The notes below the pieces were generated by a model. That model had not been told where the DNA came from and ran no database searches. It saw only the letters and a program-made list of their open reading frames with translations. The position numbers and the translations under genes were made by a program. From Chloroflexi bacterium TSY (GTDB lineage: Bacteria; Chloroflexota; Anaerolineae; Caldilineales; Caldilineaceae), in contig JAHBNG010000014.1 in the NCBI GenBank assembly GCA_019217005.1, positions 62,001-126,000 of the forward strand: a stretch of 64,000 nucleotides of DNA, read 5' to 3'. This document shows, in pieces, positions 38,874-48,221 of the stretch. Every line of letters starts with the position of its first letter. The first letter of the stretch is position 1.

Positions 38874-39127
38874 CTATTGTTCGACAGCGCGTCGTAGTCG
38901 TTCCCAATCGGTTTTATCGAGAATAGCCGTTGCCCACAGCCCTATGATATATATGAAACTCCCCACCAACATTCTGATTGGCCAAGGAAGTGGCAAATGC
39001 CATGTGGCAATTGTTGTGACGATCGTGACGATGTTCAGGCGCATCCACCAACCAGGATGAATACCGAATCGTTGTCCTTCCAAAAGCCATAAGGCCAATC
39101 CAAAAAATAAAATATACGCGAGAAGAT
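38874..39127 (-). pseudogene. C-terminal fragment of the flippase, cut off by an ISAzo13-type element
   Basis: Reads YILFFGLALWLLEGQRFG, then two membrane helices and ends DWERLRRAVEQ, typical of the last helices of oligosaccharide flippases (GSFIYIIGLWATAIL followed by an acidic/basic tail). It is in the same strand and order as the N-terminal part at 40391-41749. Confidence 0.6.
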
Positions 39128-40396
39128 GTTAAACTAGCTCTCCAAAAGGAGCAAAAATGACAATCTCGCCAGAAATGGTTGAAGTCTTGAAAGAGACGAA
39201 GGCCATGTTAAGTGGATACGAAAGAAGGCACTTCATGGCCCAAACGGTCAAAACGATATGCGAAGGGAGTCCGACGAAAGCAGAACGAGAGTTGGGCTGG
39301 AATCGGGCGACGATAGCCAAAGCCCTGGAAGAACTAGAAGGCGGCTTCTGTTATGTCGACCAAAGCCACCGACGTGGTCGCAAAAAAAAGCCGAAGACCA
39401 TATCCCCACTTTACTGGCCGATATGGTTGAAATCGCCGATCAATTCAGCCAGACCGATCCCACCTTTCGACCCCCCCAATTGTACACTCGACTAACCGCC
39501 GCCGAAATGCGTACCCAGCTCATCGAGCAGAAAGGATACACAGATGAGGAATTGCCTGGCGAAGAGGCCATCCGCTTGAAGCTCAATGAGTTAGGCTATG
39601 GCTCAAACCGGGTCAAAAAAAGTCAACCAGTGAAAAAAGATCCCAGAGACCGATGCGATCTTTGATAGAATTCATCAGATCAATCAAGAAGCGGATGCAG
39701 ACGAGACGGTTCTGCGCCTCTCTTGGGATGCCAAAGCGACGATTTTACTTGACCGTTTCTCGAGAGAAGGGATAAGTCGAGTGGTTGTCAAAGCGCTCGA
39801 TCATGACTTTCAAGATAAGAAGACCGAGAAAGTCACTCCTTTTGGCATTTACCTCCCTTCAACCAAGGAACTCTTTCTTTACTTGACTCAGTCGAAAGTG
39901 ACGAGTGACTTTATTGTCGACTGCCTGATTGATTTTTGGGAAAGCGTACGTGAACACTTTCCTCACGTCAAGACCCTCGTGATCAATCAGGACAATGGTC
40001 CCGAAAATCATACCCGTCGGACTCAGTTTATGTATCGTCTCACTCAGTTTGTTGAGCACTATCGTCTCTCTATTCAGCTCGCCTGCTACCCTCCTTATCA
40101 CAGTAAATACAACCCCATCGAACGGGTTTGGGGCCATCTTGAAAAACACTGGAACGGTTCTCTTCTCGATTCTCTTGAGACCGTTCTCAATTTTGCCCGT
40201 TCTTTTCGCTTTAACCAACTACAACCCTTCGTTCACCTGAATTCCACTCTTTATGAGACCGGCGTCAAACTCACTCAGAAAGAGATGGACCGTTTGGCAC
40301 AACGCTTCCAACGTTTACCTGGTTTAGAAAAATGGTTTGTCCTTATTCCCCCTCTCCATTCTCTCGTTCGCGTATAATTATTTTTTTGGTTTAGCC
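39128..40396 (+). mobile_element. ISAzo13-type element inserted in the flippase gene
   Basis: About 1.27 kb between the two flippase parts. Short inverted ends GTTAAAC and GTTTAGCC are visible, but I cannot define a target duplication, so the boundaries are approximate. Confidence 0.7.
39157..40377 (+). pseudogene. ISAzo13-family DDE transposase, frameshifted
   Basis: Start after AAAAGGAGC (MTISPEMVEVLKETK), HTH-type N-terminus WNRATIAKALEELE. The C-terminal catalytic part has INQDNGPENHTRRTQFMYRL, YPPYHSKYNPIERVWGHLEK and LPGLEKWFVLIPP, which are the hallmarks of the Rhodopirellula-type DDE transposase family. The frame shifts near 39370 and again near 39650-39780. Confidence 0.85.
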
Positions 40397-41749
40397 TAAT
40401 CCCATAGCCGTTCCCGCCAATCCGGCAATAATCATCGTCCATGCGATGCCAACGGCTCCAGCGAAAGAAGAGAGCAATGGAAGCAAGACAAGGACAACCG
40501 CAACGTGAAGCATCGTCAAAAACAAACTGTCTGTTGGTCTCTGTTCAACCATTAAAAATAGTACACAATATGTTTCGATAAGAAAAATCGGTGCTGTCCA
40601 GATCAGAATACGAAAGACAAGGAGTGCTGAATCGATTTCTGTTCTATAGACCAGACCCAATAGACCTTCTGCTCCCCCAGCCCCCAAGGCCGCACAAAGC
40701 AGAATCAATATTGAACCATATCGTAAACCATGCAATCGAATTTGCTGATATTGTTCCTCTGCTTCTAAACGGAGGCGGCTGATAGTGGGATAGAGTGCTT
40801 TCCAGTAGCTTTGGATAAGCTTTAATAAAACTCGGACGACACTATATGCCGCACCATAAATGCCAGTTAACGTTGGGTTTCCTAATAAGCTCAGGACAAG
40901 AACATCAACACGCTGCAAAAGGACCTCGGTCAATGCAACGGCGTAAAAAGGCCAGGCTTTTCGAAGAAGGCTTTTTGCAGAGAGTGGATTCAGTCGCACC
41001 CGTGCCTTCGTGTCAACCAAGCGTTTATCCGAAAAGGTCTTTGACAATGCGTTCTTTCTCGAGGAGCTGGTGGAACTCCCAACCACTTTTTGGCCAGGTT
41101 CTAAGTGATTCGTTCTCGGATCAAATGATTGCAGGAGTCGATAACGATAGAGCAAGAGTAAACAGAGCCATGCCGCGATCAATTGCACGACAACCCAGAT
41201 TCCAATTAGCCACAGAATAGTATAGTTGAACCAGAGTAAGATAAGACTTCCCACCATGATGAGCGTATTTGACACAACTTCAACAATCATGACGAGTTCC
41301 ATTCGCTCACATGCCTGAAATATGGTGACACTAGCCACCGTTAAGGCATATAGCGGCAAAGATAGGGCAACCAACCAAAGGGAATATTTAATTGTTAGGG
41401 CAAAGGGATACAGGAGTGACAAACAATAGAGAGCGAGCCCAACCAATAGACTGGCTCCAAGTTGCAACTGAATCGTGTTACGAAAATAGACTTTGCGTAG
41501 GTGCAGATGTTGCGCCAGATCACGCACCAAAAGCGTTTGGAAGCCCAATTCAGTCAGGACTTGTGAAATATTCAGGTAGGTCAGAGCGACGATGTAATGA
41601 CCAAGGGCGTCGAACCCTAAGCGTCGTGCAATGACAAGCTGCAGGATAAAGCTTAGAATAATGCGCCAAATGCTTGATCCGGTTAGAGCGCCAGCATTGA
41701 TCAGAACACGTCGGCTTGTACTTTGGACAGAATCTTCTCTATACATCAA
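40391..41749 (-). pseudogene. Polysaccharide flippase (Wzx/MVF-like), 3'-truncated, with in-frame family D insert
   Basis: 452 codons, about 12 transmembrane helices; N-terminus LINAGALTGSSIWRIILSFI and LGFDALGHYIVALTYLNI are typical of MATE/MVF-type lipid-linked-oligosaccharide flippases. Codons around 215-245 (QKVVGSSTSSSRKNALSKTF region) are a family D palindromic repeat kept in frame in a cytoplasmic loop. The gene ends at an ISAzo13-type element; the last ~80 residues are at 38874-39127. Confidence 0.8.
41021..41106. repeat. Family D palindromic repeat, copy 2, inside the flippase gene
   Basis: Ends TTAGAACCTGGCCAAAAAG and CTTTTCGGATAAACGCTTG on the coding (minus) strand. It adds about 29 codons without breaking the frame, ending FSDKRL. 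Confidence 0.8.
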
Positions 41750-41837
41750 ATTTGAACAAGCTTCTTGAGAAGAGTCTGGTTTGGGATGGCCTTACATCTG
41801 GTTTCATGACAAGATTGTATACTGATAGAGACGCTTC

Positions 41838-42395
41838 TTAAACTTTGGAAGTCAGTTGACAGTTCGTGACCCGCCCCGTCAATATAAAGCGTATTAGGTT
41901 CTGCGTGCGATAGAGCCGATGCCGGTAGACAAACCAGACCAATGCAAGAAGACCTGCTAACTCCCAGCCCCACAGCTCTGGGCGCCGTGTAAAAGCATAC
42001 CAATAGGCCAAACCAATCTTTTCCTGCTCCGACCCACGTTTTCCCCAAACTTGGAAACGCATACCGCGTAGTGGCCAATAGAAAGTATCATGAAAATGCC
42101 AGATTCGATCACACAAAGCATGACCAACAAATGCAAGCGCATAGACTCTCTGTTCTGGGAAGCGAAGAAAACCCAGCCAAATAACAATCACATAAGCAAT
42201 CAGCGTGTGGGCAAAAAGGACAGCCGATTTAAATCGATTATAAAAATAGGCCCAGGCAAGAGGTTTGTCGATCAGATCAGATCCCAGCGCCGCGACTGCA
42301 ACTAGACGATAGTCTGCATCAGACGCAATATCAAATCTCTCTTGTGCAAAGCTAAGCGTTAGCCATGTCAACGCCACATGTGATTGAGGTAGCAT
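41838..42395 (-). CDS. YdjM-like inner-membrane metal-dependent hydrolase family protein
   Basis: 185 residues from ATG 42395 (MLPQSHVALTW). The start HVALTWLTL, then AALGSDLIDKPLAW and FVGHALCDRIWHF, show the spaced His/Asp pattern of the DUF457/YdjM membrane hydrolases. Three to four helices are visible. The start lies 8 bases from the stop of the ABC permease gene, so it is probably cotranscribed. The function is unproven. Confidence 0.65.
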   Translation of the reverse strand: MLPQSHVALTWLTLSFAQERFDIASDADYRLVAVAALGSDLIDKPLAWAYFYNRFKSAVLFAHTLIAYVIVIWLGFLRFPEQRVYALAFVGHALCDRIWHFHDTFYWPLRGMRFQVWGKRGSEQEKIGLAYWYAFTRRPELWGWELAGLLALVWFVYRHRLYRTQNLIRFILTGRVTNCQLTSKV

Positions 42396-42402
42396 AATCG
42401 TG

Positions 42403-43350
42403 TCATCCTCTCTCCTCGCGAATAAACGGTCGTCCCAAAGCCGCTGGTGCACCGACTCGACGCCTGAGTGCTTCGCGTGAGCCAATCACCAGGACAATAA
42501 TGGTGAAGAGATAGGGCAACATTTTCATAAAGTAACCGTATGTCGGATTGCTTAGAAAAAAAGATAGGTTTTGTAGGTCGAGGGGGAGCCGACGAATGGA
42601 ACCGAACAGATACGAGCCAATCGCGGCTCGAATCGGATTCCAGCCAGCGAAAATCACCAATCCAACCGCAATCCAGCCTTGACCCGCCGTCATTCCTACG
42701 GTCCATTTGGGGGTGGTTGCCAATGTCAAAGCGGCGCCCGCCACACCTGCAAAGACACCGCCAACTATCACATACAGATAGCGCTGTGCATAGACGTTAA
42801 TCCCCTGTGCATCGGCTGCGGGGGGATATTCGCCAATGGCTCGCAGTTCCATCCCAGGACGTGTGCGGTAAATATAATACCAAGCCAGAGGAGTAAGCAG
42901 AAATCCCAAATAGACAATAACATTGTGTTGAAACAGAATCGGTCCAAGTCCAGGAATCTGTGCAAGATAGGGGATATGAAAAGTTGGCAAACGCGGCGCC
43001 TGTGCCACATCGACCAATCGAGCACCTAATACTGCGCTTAACCCTGAGCCTAAAAATGTCAGTGCCAAACCGCTCACAACCTGATCAGCACGCAATGTGA
43101 CAGTCACAAACGCATGGAGCAAAGCCAACATCCCCCCCACGAGGCCCGCGCTCAACAAGCCCAGCCAGACATTATTGCTTCCGTAGGCAATCCCATAGGC
43201 CGTCATGGCACCCATTAACATCATGCCTTCAACACCCAGATTCAAAACCCCAGCTCGCTCTGCAAAGGTTTCGCCTATTGTTGCAAAGAGAATAGCCGTA
43301 CCCGAACGAATCCCCGCCGCAAGAATATTGATGAGAAAGGTGAACTCCAT
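42403..43350 (-). CDS. Nucleoside/simple-sugar ABC transporter permease (NupQ/YufQ-like)
   Basis: 315 residues, about 8-9 helices. RSGTAILFATIGETFAERAGVLNLGVEGMM (cited only as ERAGVLNLGVEGMM) is the signature of this BPD-transp-2 permease group, with ADQVVSGLALTFLGSGLS. It forms the membrane channel with the permease encoded just upstream (5-base gap) and the duplicated ATPase. Close relatives import nucleosides. Confidence 0.9.
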   Translation of the reverse strand: MEFTFLINILAAGIRSGTAILFATIGETFAERAGVLNLGVEGMMLMGAMTAYGIAYGSNNVWLGLLSAGLVGGMLALLHAFVTVTLRADQVVSGLALTFLGSGLSAVLGARLVDVAQAPRLPTFHIPYLAQIPGLGPILFQHNVIVYLGFLLTPLAWYYIYRTRPGMELRAIGEYPPAADAQGINVYAQRYLYVIVGGVFAGVAGAALTLATTPKWTVGMTAGQGWIAVGLVIFAGWNPIRAAIGSYLFGSIRRLPLDLQNLSFFLSNPTYGYFMKMLPYLFTIIVLVIGSREALRRRVGAPAALGRPFIREERG

Positions 43351-43355
43351 AGACT

Positions 43356-44468
43356 TTACTCCGTGAATCGCACCCGATAATGCAAGACCATCTCTCCTCC
43401 AACCACCACGAACAAAATTACCCCTTGCAACATTTGGGCGATGCCCGCCGGTTGAATCTCATCTGCCCCAACCAGCAATCCCGCAAAGAGGAAGGAGACC
43501 AGAATGATGGTTAAGGGATTTAGCTTCGCCAACCATGCGATAATAATGGCCGTGAAGCCATATCCTGGCGAAAAGCGTTCCTGAAGTCGATGGACAACAC
43601 CAGATACTTCGCTCATACCGGCCAATCCTGCTAAACCTCCACTCAAACACATGACGAGAATGGTATTGCGTACAATATTGATCCCCGCATACCGAGCTGC
43701 ACGTGGGTTATCTCCGATGACCTGTATCTCAAATCCCCATCTGCTACGTCTCCAAATGCCCCAAAGCAAAAGGGCCAATAAGATGCCGAGTACAATCCCA
43801 AGGTGAGCTGTAATACCTCGCAGCGCCGGAAATTGCGATCCGAAATCGGTGAGCCGCGGCATCCATGCAGTCCTGGGAAATTGAGGCGTTAAGCCAAAAC
43901 CGCGTTCGCTCCAAGGTCCATAAATATAGTAATTGTTCCATTCTATTGCAACATAGTTAAGCATTAGAGACGTGATAATCTCATTCACATTCAACCGTGC
44001 CTTCAATAGTCCGGGAATGGCACCCCAAAGAGCACCACCAATAAATCCCGCTACAGCCATGACGAGAAGCATAATCAACGTCGGCGTTTCAGTAGGGAGC
44101 CAAAAGAGCGCAACCCCCGATGCAAACCAGGCTCCGAGCAGCAATTGTCCTTCTGCACCTATATTCCAAAGTTGCATTCGAAACGCAATCGAGACACCCA
44201 AACTTGCCAGAATCAAAGGGGTTGCTTTAATCGTCGTGTCCGACCACCCATAGCGGTCGCCGAACGCGGTCTGGGCCATACGCGTGTAGACAATCCACGG
44301 ATTCGCTCCAGTCATACGCAATAAGATTGCACCAATCAGCAGCGCCATCGCCACGAGAATAAATGGCGACGAGAAAGAGAGCCAGCGCGGCTGATCCAAA
44401 CGGCGTTCTATGCGGATACGAGAGAAAGGCCCTCTTCTAGTTGGTTGTGTAGTTGTTTGTGCAGTCAT
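43356..44468 (-). CDS. Nucleoside/simple-sugar ABC transporter permease (NupP/YufP-like)
   Basis: 370 residues, about 9-10 helices. ATPLILASLGVSIAFRMQLWNIGAEGQ (cited as LWNIGAEGQLLLG), VNEIITSLMLNYVA and GYGFTAIIIAWLAKLNP are the conserved segments of this permease type. It follows the ATPase gene by 9 bases and forms a heterodimer with the second permease. Confidence 0.9.
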   Translation of the reverse strand: MTAQTTTQPTRRGPFSRIRIERRLDQPRWLSFSSPFILVAMALLIGAILLRMTGANPWIVYTRMAQTAFGDRYGWSDTTIKATPLILASLGVSIAFRMQLWNIGAEGQLLLGAWFASGVALFWLPTETPTLIMLLVMAVAGFIGGALWGAIPGLLKARLNVNEIITSLMLNYVAIEWNNYYIYGPWSERGFGLTPQFPRTAWMPRLTDFGSQFPALRGITAHLGIVLGILLALLLWGIWRRSRWGFEIQVIGDNPRAARYAGINIVRNTILVMCLSGGLAGLAGMSEVSGVVHRLQERFSPGYGFTAIIIAWLAKLNPLTIILVSFLFAGLLVGADEIQPAGIAQMLQGVILFVVVGGEMVLHYRVRFTE

Positions 44469-44477
44469 GATCGAATG

Positions 44478-45998
44478 TCAACAAGACATTTTTTCCCCTG
44501 CCATCATTAACCCGATCGCCTCGAGATCTGCGGACTCACCCGGCAGTTCACCCATAATTACCCCGTCAAAAATCACTGCAACCCGATCGCATAGGGCAAA
44601 GATCTCATCCAAATCTTCGGAAATCAGGAGAATTGCAGTACCCATTGAACGCTGTTCTAACAAAATTCGTCGAACATTTTCCGTCGCACCAATGTCTAAA
44701 CCGCGTGTTGGAGAGCTTGCAATAAGTACTTGCGGGTTCGCTGAAATCTCTCGGGCTAGGATCAACTTTTGTAAATTACCGCCACTCAATTTGCGGGCTG
44801 GTGTCTGAGGATTTGGTGTAGAAATCTCAAAAGCCTCGATCAACGCAGTAGCCTGTGATCGAATGTGATACCGATTGATCGTCACGCCATTCCCTATCGG
44901 TGGTTTGCTATAGGAACGCAAAGCCAGATTTTCCGCGACAGATAGATTTGGGGCACTACCGGTGGCGCTACGATCTTCTGGTACACAAGCAATACCGGCT
45001 TCTATCATGACAGTCGGTGGTGCATTAGTCACAGATTGCCCCGACACTTCAATGGTTCCACTTGTTGTTGCACGCATTCCCGTAATCACCTCTGTCAATT
45101 CTCTTTGCCCGTTACCCGCCACTCCCGCAATCCCGAGAATTTCTCCTGCATGAAGGTTAAACGAAATGCCACGTAAGGCGAGTAATCCTTTATCATCGAA
45201 GGCTTCGACATTGTCCAGCATTAGGCGTTTCTCTCCGAGAGAAACGGGCTCCTTATCAAGCTGAAAGAGAACCTCGCGCCCTACCATCATGCTAGCCAAT
45301 TCGGCTTTAGAGATACCGTCCGCATCAACCGTTTGAACCAATCGACCGTGACGCAAAACGGTAATTCGATCCGCAATCGACAGGACTTCATCTAACTTAT
45401 GACTAATAAAGATAATTGTCTTGCCCGCCTGACTCATTCCACGCAATGTTTGACAGAACTCCTCGATCTCTTGAGGCGTCAGCACAGCTGTTGGTTCGTC
45501 CAGAATAAGAATTTCAGCTCCTCGATAGAGCATCTTGAGAATTTCGACACGTTGCTGCTCTCCCACAGACAGCTGCCAAACCAAAGCCAGCGGATCGACA
45601 GCTAGACCATATTGTTGGCTGAGTTCATGAATTTGATCTTCAAGATTGCGCAAATTCAAATGAAATGGAACATCCTGCATCCCAAGAAGAATATTTTCCG
45701 CTACACTCTGGGATGGTACAAGCATAAAGTGTTGATAGACCATACCGATTCCGGCCTGAATCGCATCACGCGGTGATTGAAATGAACGTTGTTGACCGTT
45801 GATAAAAATGGTGCCTTCGTCCGGTTGATAGAGACCACAGAGGATGCTCATCAGGGTCGATTTTCCAGCACCATTTTCTCCTAGTAGTGCGTGAATCTCA
45901 CCCTTTTGGGCAGAGAAATTGACTCCATCGTTTGCAATAACACCAGGAAATTGCTTTGTGATTTCGCGAAGTTCTAATGCAGGTCCCGGTTGATTCAT
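44478..45998 (-). CDS. Nucleoside/simple-sugar ABC transporter, duplicated ATPase (NupO/YufO-like)
   Basis: 506 residues from ATG 45998 (MNQPGPALELREITK). The first ATPase domain has GENGAGKST, SVGEQQRVEI and ILILDEPTAVL. The second has GVAGNGQRE in place of a full Walker A and LSGGNLQKL, as usual in this family. An upstream in-frame ATG at 46085 lies inside a family D repeat and would add 29 residues; the start at 45998 is where family homology begins. No substrate-binding lipoprotein gene (BmpA-like) adjoins the operon. Confidence 0.9.
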   Translation of the reverse strand: MNQPGPALELREITKQFPGVIANDGVNFSAQKGEIHALLGENGAGKSTLMSILCGLYQPDEGTIFINGQQRSFQSPRDAIQAGIGMVYQHFMLVPSQSVAENILLGMQDVPFHLNLRNLEDQIHELSQQYGLAVDPLALVWQLSVGEQQRVEILKMLYRGAEILILDEPTAVLTPQEIEEFCQTLRGMSQAGKTIIFISHKLDEVLSIADRITVLRHGRLVQTVDADGISKAELASMMVGREVLFQLDKEPVSLGEKRLMLDNVEAFDDKGLLALRGISFNLHAGEILGIAGVAGNGQRELTEVITGMRATTSGTIEVSGQSVTNAPPTVMIEAGIACVPEDRSATGSAPNLSVAENLALRSYSKPPIGNGVTINRYHIRSQATALIEAFEISTPNPQTPARKLSGGNLQKLILAREISANPQVLIASSPTRGLDIGATENVRRILLEQRSMGTAILLISEDLDEIFALCDRVAVIFDGVIMGELPGESADLEAIGLMMAGEKMSC

Positions 45999-46020
45999 GG
46001 TGAGCCTAACGACAGCTTCG

Positions 46021-46104
46021 TGCTCATCCGAAAAGGCCTGTGACGATGCATTCTCTCTTGAGAAGCTGGTGGGACTCACGGCCATTTTTCGGATAAGTTC
46101 TTAT
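46021..46104. repeat. Family D palindromic repeat, copy 3, upstream of the ABC ATPase
   Basis: On the minus strand it runs from ATAAGAACTTATCCGAAAA to CCTTTTCGGATGAGCA. Its frame (MAVSPTSFSRENASS) is open and continuous with the ATPase gene and equals the frame used in copies 2 and 4. Confidence 0.8.
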
Positions 46105-46496
46105 TTGGAATTGGATTGAGTCGATTTTCTTGGAGGATCGCTCCAGTTTGTTCCTTGCGTTTGATCCGTTGGAGTTACCTGACTGCCGTTTCTTTTTCGG
46201 GAAGATTGGGGAAAAAGCGATCGTGGAAGACGATCGCGGACTTTTTGCTCAAACTCTGCCGCCTTTTGTTGCGTCCGCAAAATTGGCTTCTTGACCTGGA
46301 TGCTAGCCATATCAATTTGTCCGTGAACCGTCTTCGTTCTATTTAGCAGACTGGCAAGAAGCTTTTCAGTTTTACCATGAGCACTATTCATGGCGCGCAC
46401 ACCAAAAAATAGCACCACAATTGGAACAAGCAACGCTATGAAACAGAGTATTGCTAACCAAAGCACGGCAAGGTTGCGCCAAAAGTCAAGCCACAT
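46101..46496 (-). CDS. Small membrane-anchored protein of unknown function
   Basis: 131 residues with one strongly hydrophobic N-terminal helix (LAVLWLAILCFIALLVPIVV), a coiled-coil-like charged middle and a polar Ser/Thr-rich tail. The shape resembles small bitopic envelope proteins, but I recognise no family. It overlaps the family D repeat by four bases at its stop. Confidence 0.6.
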   Translation of the reverse strand: MWLDFWRNLAVLWLAILCFIALLVPIVVLFFGVRAMNSAHGKTEKLLASLLNRTKTVHGQIDMASIQVKKPILRTQQKAAEFEQKVRDRLPRSLFPQSSRKRNGSQVTPTDQTQGTNWSDPPRKSTQSNSK

Positions 46497-46642
46497 AATT
46501 CATATTCCATCGTATAACTTATCTTGAACAATTCGTTTCAGAAATGGTAAAAATCGATCTTGCGCGAACCAATCGGAACTTGCCCGAATCATATGCGTTT
46601 TGTGATGAGACAATCTGAGAGATGTTCATCTGTCAATCACTT

Positions 46643-46739
46643 CTAGGAGCCGTTGGCATTTGACAGCCCTCTCGAGAGAAAGTGTCTCTCAACGCGACCA
46701 ACGCTCTGAGGGCGCACGCTAAATGTCAACAGAACCTAG
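46643..46739. repeat. Family C repeat, copy 2
   Basis: CTAGGAGCCGTTGGCATTTG to CTAAATGTCAACAGAACCTAG (last part in brief), an imperfect palindrome of 97 bp. It overlaps the last ~7 codons and the stop of the DHH gene. Confidence 0.65.
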
Positions 46740-47639
46740 CTGTCTGCGAACAAGTTCGATAATTTTGGTGCGAACCTCGTCGTTCGTCTGCTCTTGTACA
46801 GGTGCTGCAGCTGCTCGACTGTGACCGCCACCACCCAGTTGACGAGCAATGGTGCCAACATCAATATCATCCGTCGTACTACGTGCCACCAATTGAATCA
46901 CATCGTCACGTGCAATCAGGAGAAAGAGTGCATCGACTTCATACTTATTGCGCAAAGATTTGGCAATCGAACTGAATTCGTCACGAAACTCGAGAACGTG
47001 ACCGGATGCAATCAGAATTGTGCGGTTGGAAATTTCAATAAATTCACTTTGCCGTTCCAGAAGATCAAGGAGAGTGGACTGGGCGCTGCTTAACGGGTGA
47101 TGAATATAGCGCGCAATGTCTGCCATATCGGCGCCCTGTTCTAAGAACCAGGCCAGACAATGTGCGTCACGAGGGGTTGTTGATGCATAGGTGAGACTGC
47201 CTGTATCTTCGTGGATGGCCATAGCCATCAGGGTTGCGTGTACAGGATCAATCGATCGATTTTCACCGCGTAGCTTTTCCGCCAACAGCGTTACATTCGC
47301 ACCAACTGGATCGGTCCAGACTTGCCAATGATCGGGTAAAGGTTTCTCTCTTTTATGATGATCGATCACAAGATAATCTGTTTCTTTGTCCATTCCACGA
47401 ACAGAACTCACGCTGCTTGTATCGACCAGAATTACGCGTGAAACATGACCGCGCGGCAGTTGCTTAGGATGATATAGCTGGATTTTTTTAGGATGTTCGG
47501 AGATAAAAGCTTTTGCATTACGATTGATCCAGCGTGAACGTATCGGAAACGTATTGGGAAAGAGCAGCGAGGCGGCCACGAGCGATGCGACTGCATCGAA
47601 GTCTGCATACTCATGGGTTAAAATTACCTCAAATTCCAT
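46719..47639 (-). CDS. DHH-family phosphoesterase
   Basis: 306 residues. Motifs: THEYADFDAVASL (first Asp cluster), VDTSS, VIDHHK (the DHH motif) and the DHHA1 signature GGGGHSRAAAAP. The N-terminal pattern HEYADFDA is the one found in long DHH-CBS-nucleotidyltransferase proteins of bacteria, which add or trim tRNA 3' ends, but here the protein ends right after DHHA1. A family C repeat supplies the last residues and stop, so it may be a truncated version of the longer type. Alternatively it is an Nrn/RecJ-like nano-RNA or cyclic-dinucleotide phosphodiesterase. Confidence 0.8.
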   Translation of the reverse strand: MEFEVILTHEYADFDAVASLVAASLLFPNTFPIRSRWINRNAKAFISEHPKKIQLYHPKQLPRGHVSRVILVDTSSVSSVRGMDKETDYLVIDHHKREKPLPDHWQVWTDPVGANVTLLAEKLRGENRSIDPVHATLMAMAIHEDTGSLTYASTTPRDAHCLAWFLEQGADMADIARYIHHPLSSAQSTLLDLLERQSEFIEISNRTILIASGHVLEFRDEFSSIAKSLRNKYEVDALFLLIARDDVIQLVARSTTDDIDVGTIARQLGGGGHSRAAAAPVQEQTNDEVRTKIIELVRRQLGSVDI

Positions 47640-47680
47640 CCGTTCTCTTTGGCCTTTCTATAAAGGAATCTATCGAGGAG

Positions 47681-48175
47681 TTATTGAACTCCAAATCTTG
47701 ACGCGATGATATGTGCCAACAATCCCTGACAGCCCGATTGGATGAGTCTGAATGTTCTTTGGAAGTCGCCGTCAAAGATTGGATCAGGTACATCTTCCAG
47801 GTTCTGTGTGATCTTCGGATCCGCAAATTCCAGGAGGCGATGAATCCTTGCCCTAGACTGTTGCTGACTGTTTGAAAGTAAGCGGACATCACGCAGATTG
47901 TCAATATCCATTACCACGATGTAGTCGAAATCAAATAAATCGTTCACCCTCAAAGGGCGCGAGAATAGATTTTCGCTTGGGATTCCATGCTCAGATAAGA
48001 CCTGTTGCGTTCCCTGATGCGGAGGAGATCCTTGCAGCCAGCTTCCTGTACCTGCGCTCTCTATTCTGAATTGTTCTGTGAGATCGGCATCACTCACGAG
48101 CTGACGAAAGATAGCTTCCGCCATCGGTGAACGGCAGATGTTGGCGAGACAGACGAAAAGAACAGCTATATCCAT
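47681..48175 (-). CDS. Low-molecular-weight protein-tyrosine phosphatase
   Basis: 164 residues. VCLANICRSPMAE is the CX5RS phosphate-binding loop with the nucleophilic Cys. DVPDPIFDGDF supplies the general-acid Asp. Such phosphatases often control bacterial tyrosine kinases in capsule and exopolysaccharide loci, which fits the surrounding cargo; no partner kinase is in the window. Confidence 0.93.
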   Translation of the reverse strand: MDIAVLFVCLANICRSPMAEAIFRQLVSDADLTEQFRIESAGTGSWLQGSPPHQGTQQVLSEHGIPSENLFSRPLRVNDLFDFDYIVVMDIDNLRDVRLLSNSQQQSRARIHRLLEFADPKITQNLEDVPDPIFDGDFQRTFRLIQSGCQGLLAHIIASRFGVQ

Positions 48176-48221
48176 TCCGCGATTATATCACAACCAGAAA
48201 TTCAATTATAATATCAACACA

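Noticed and set aside
39128..40396. A defined target duplication for the ISAzo13-type element
   Set aside because: Flanks and ends could not be matched convincingly; boundaries are left approximate.
46085..46085. Upstream ATG as the start of the ABC ATPase
   Set aside because: It lies inside the family D repeat, and family homology begins at MNQPGPAL (45998); it is kept only as a possible alternative.
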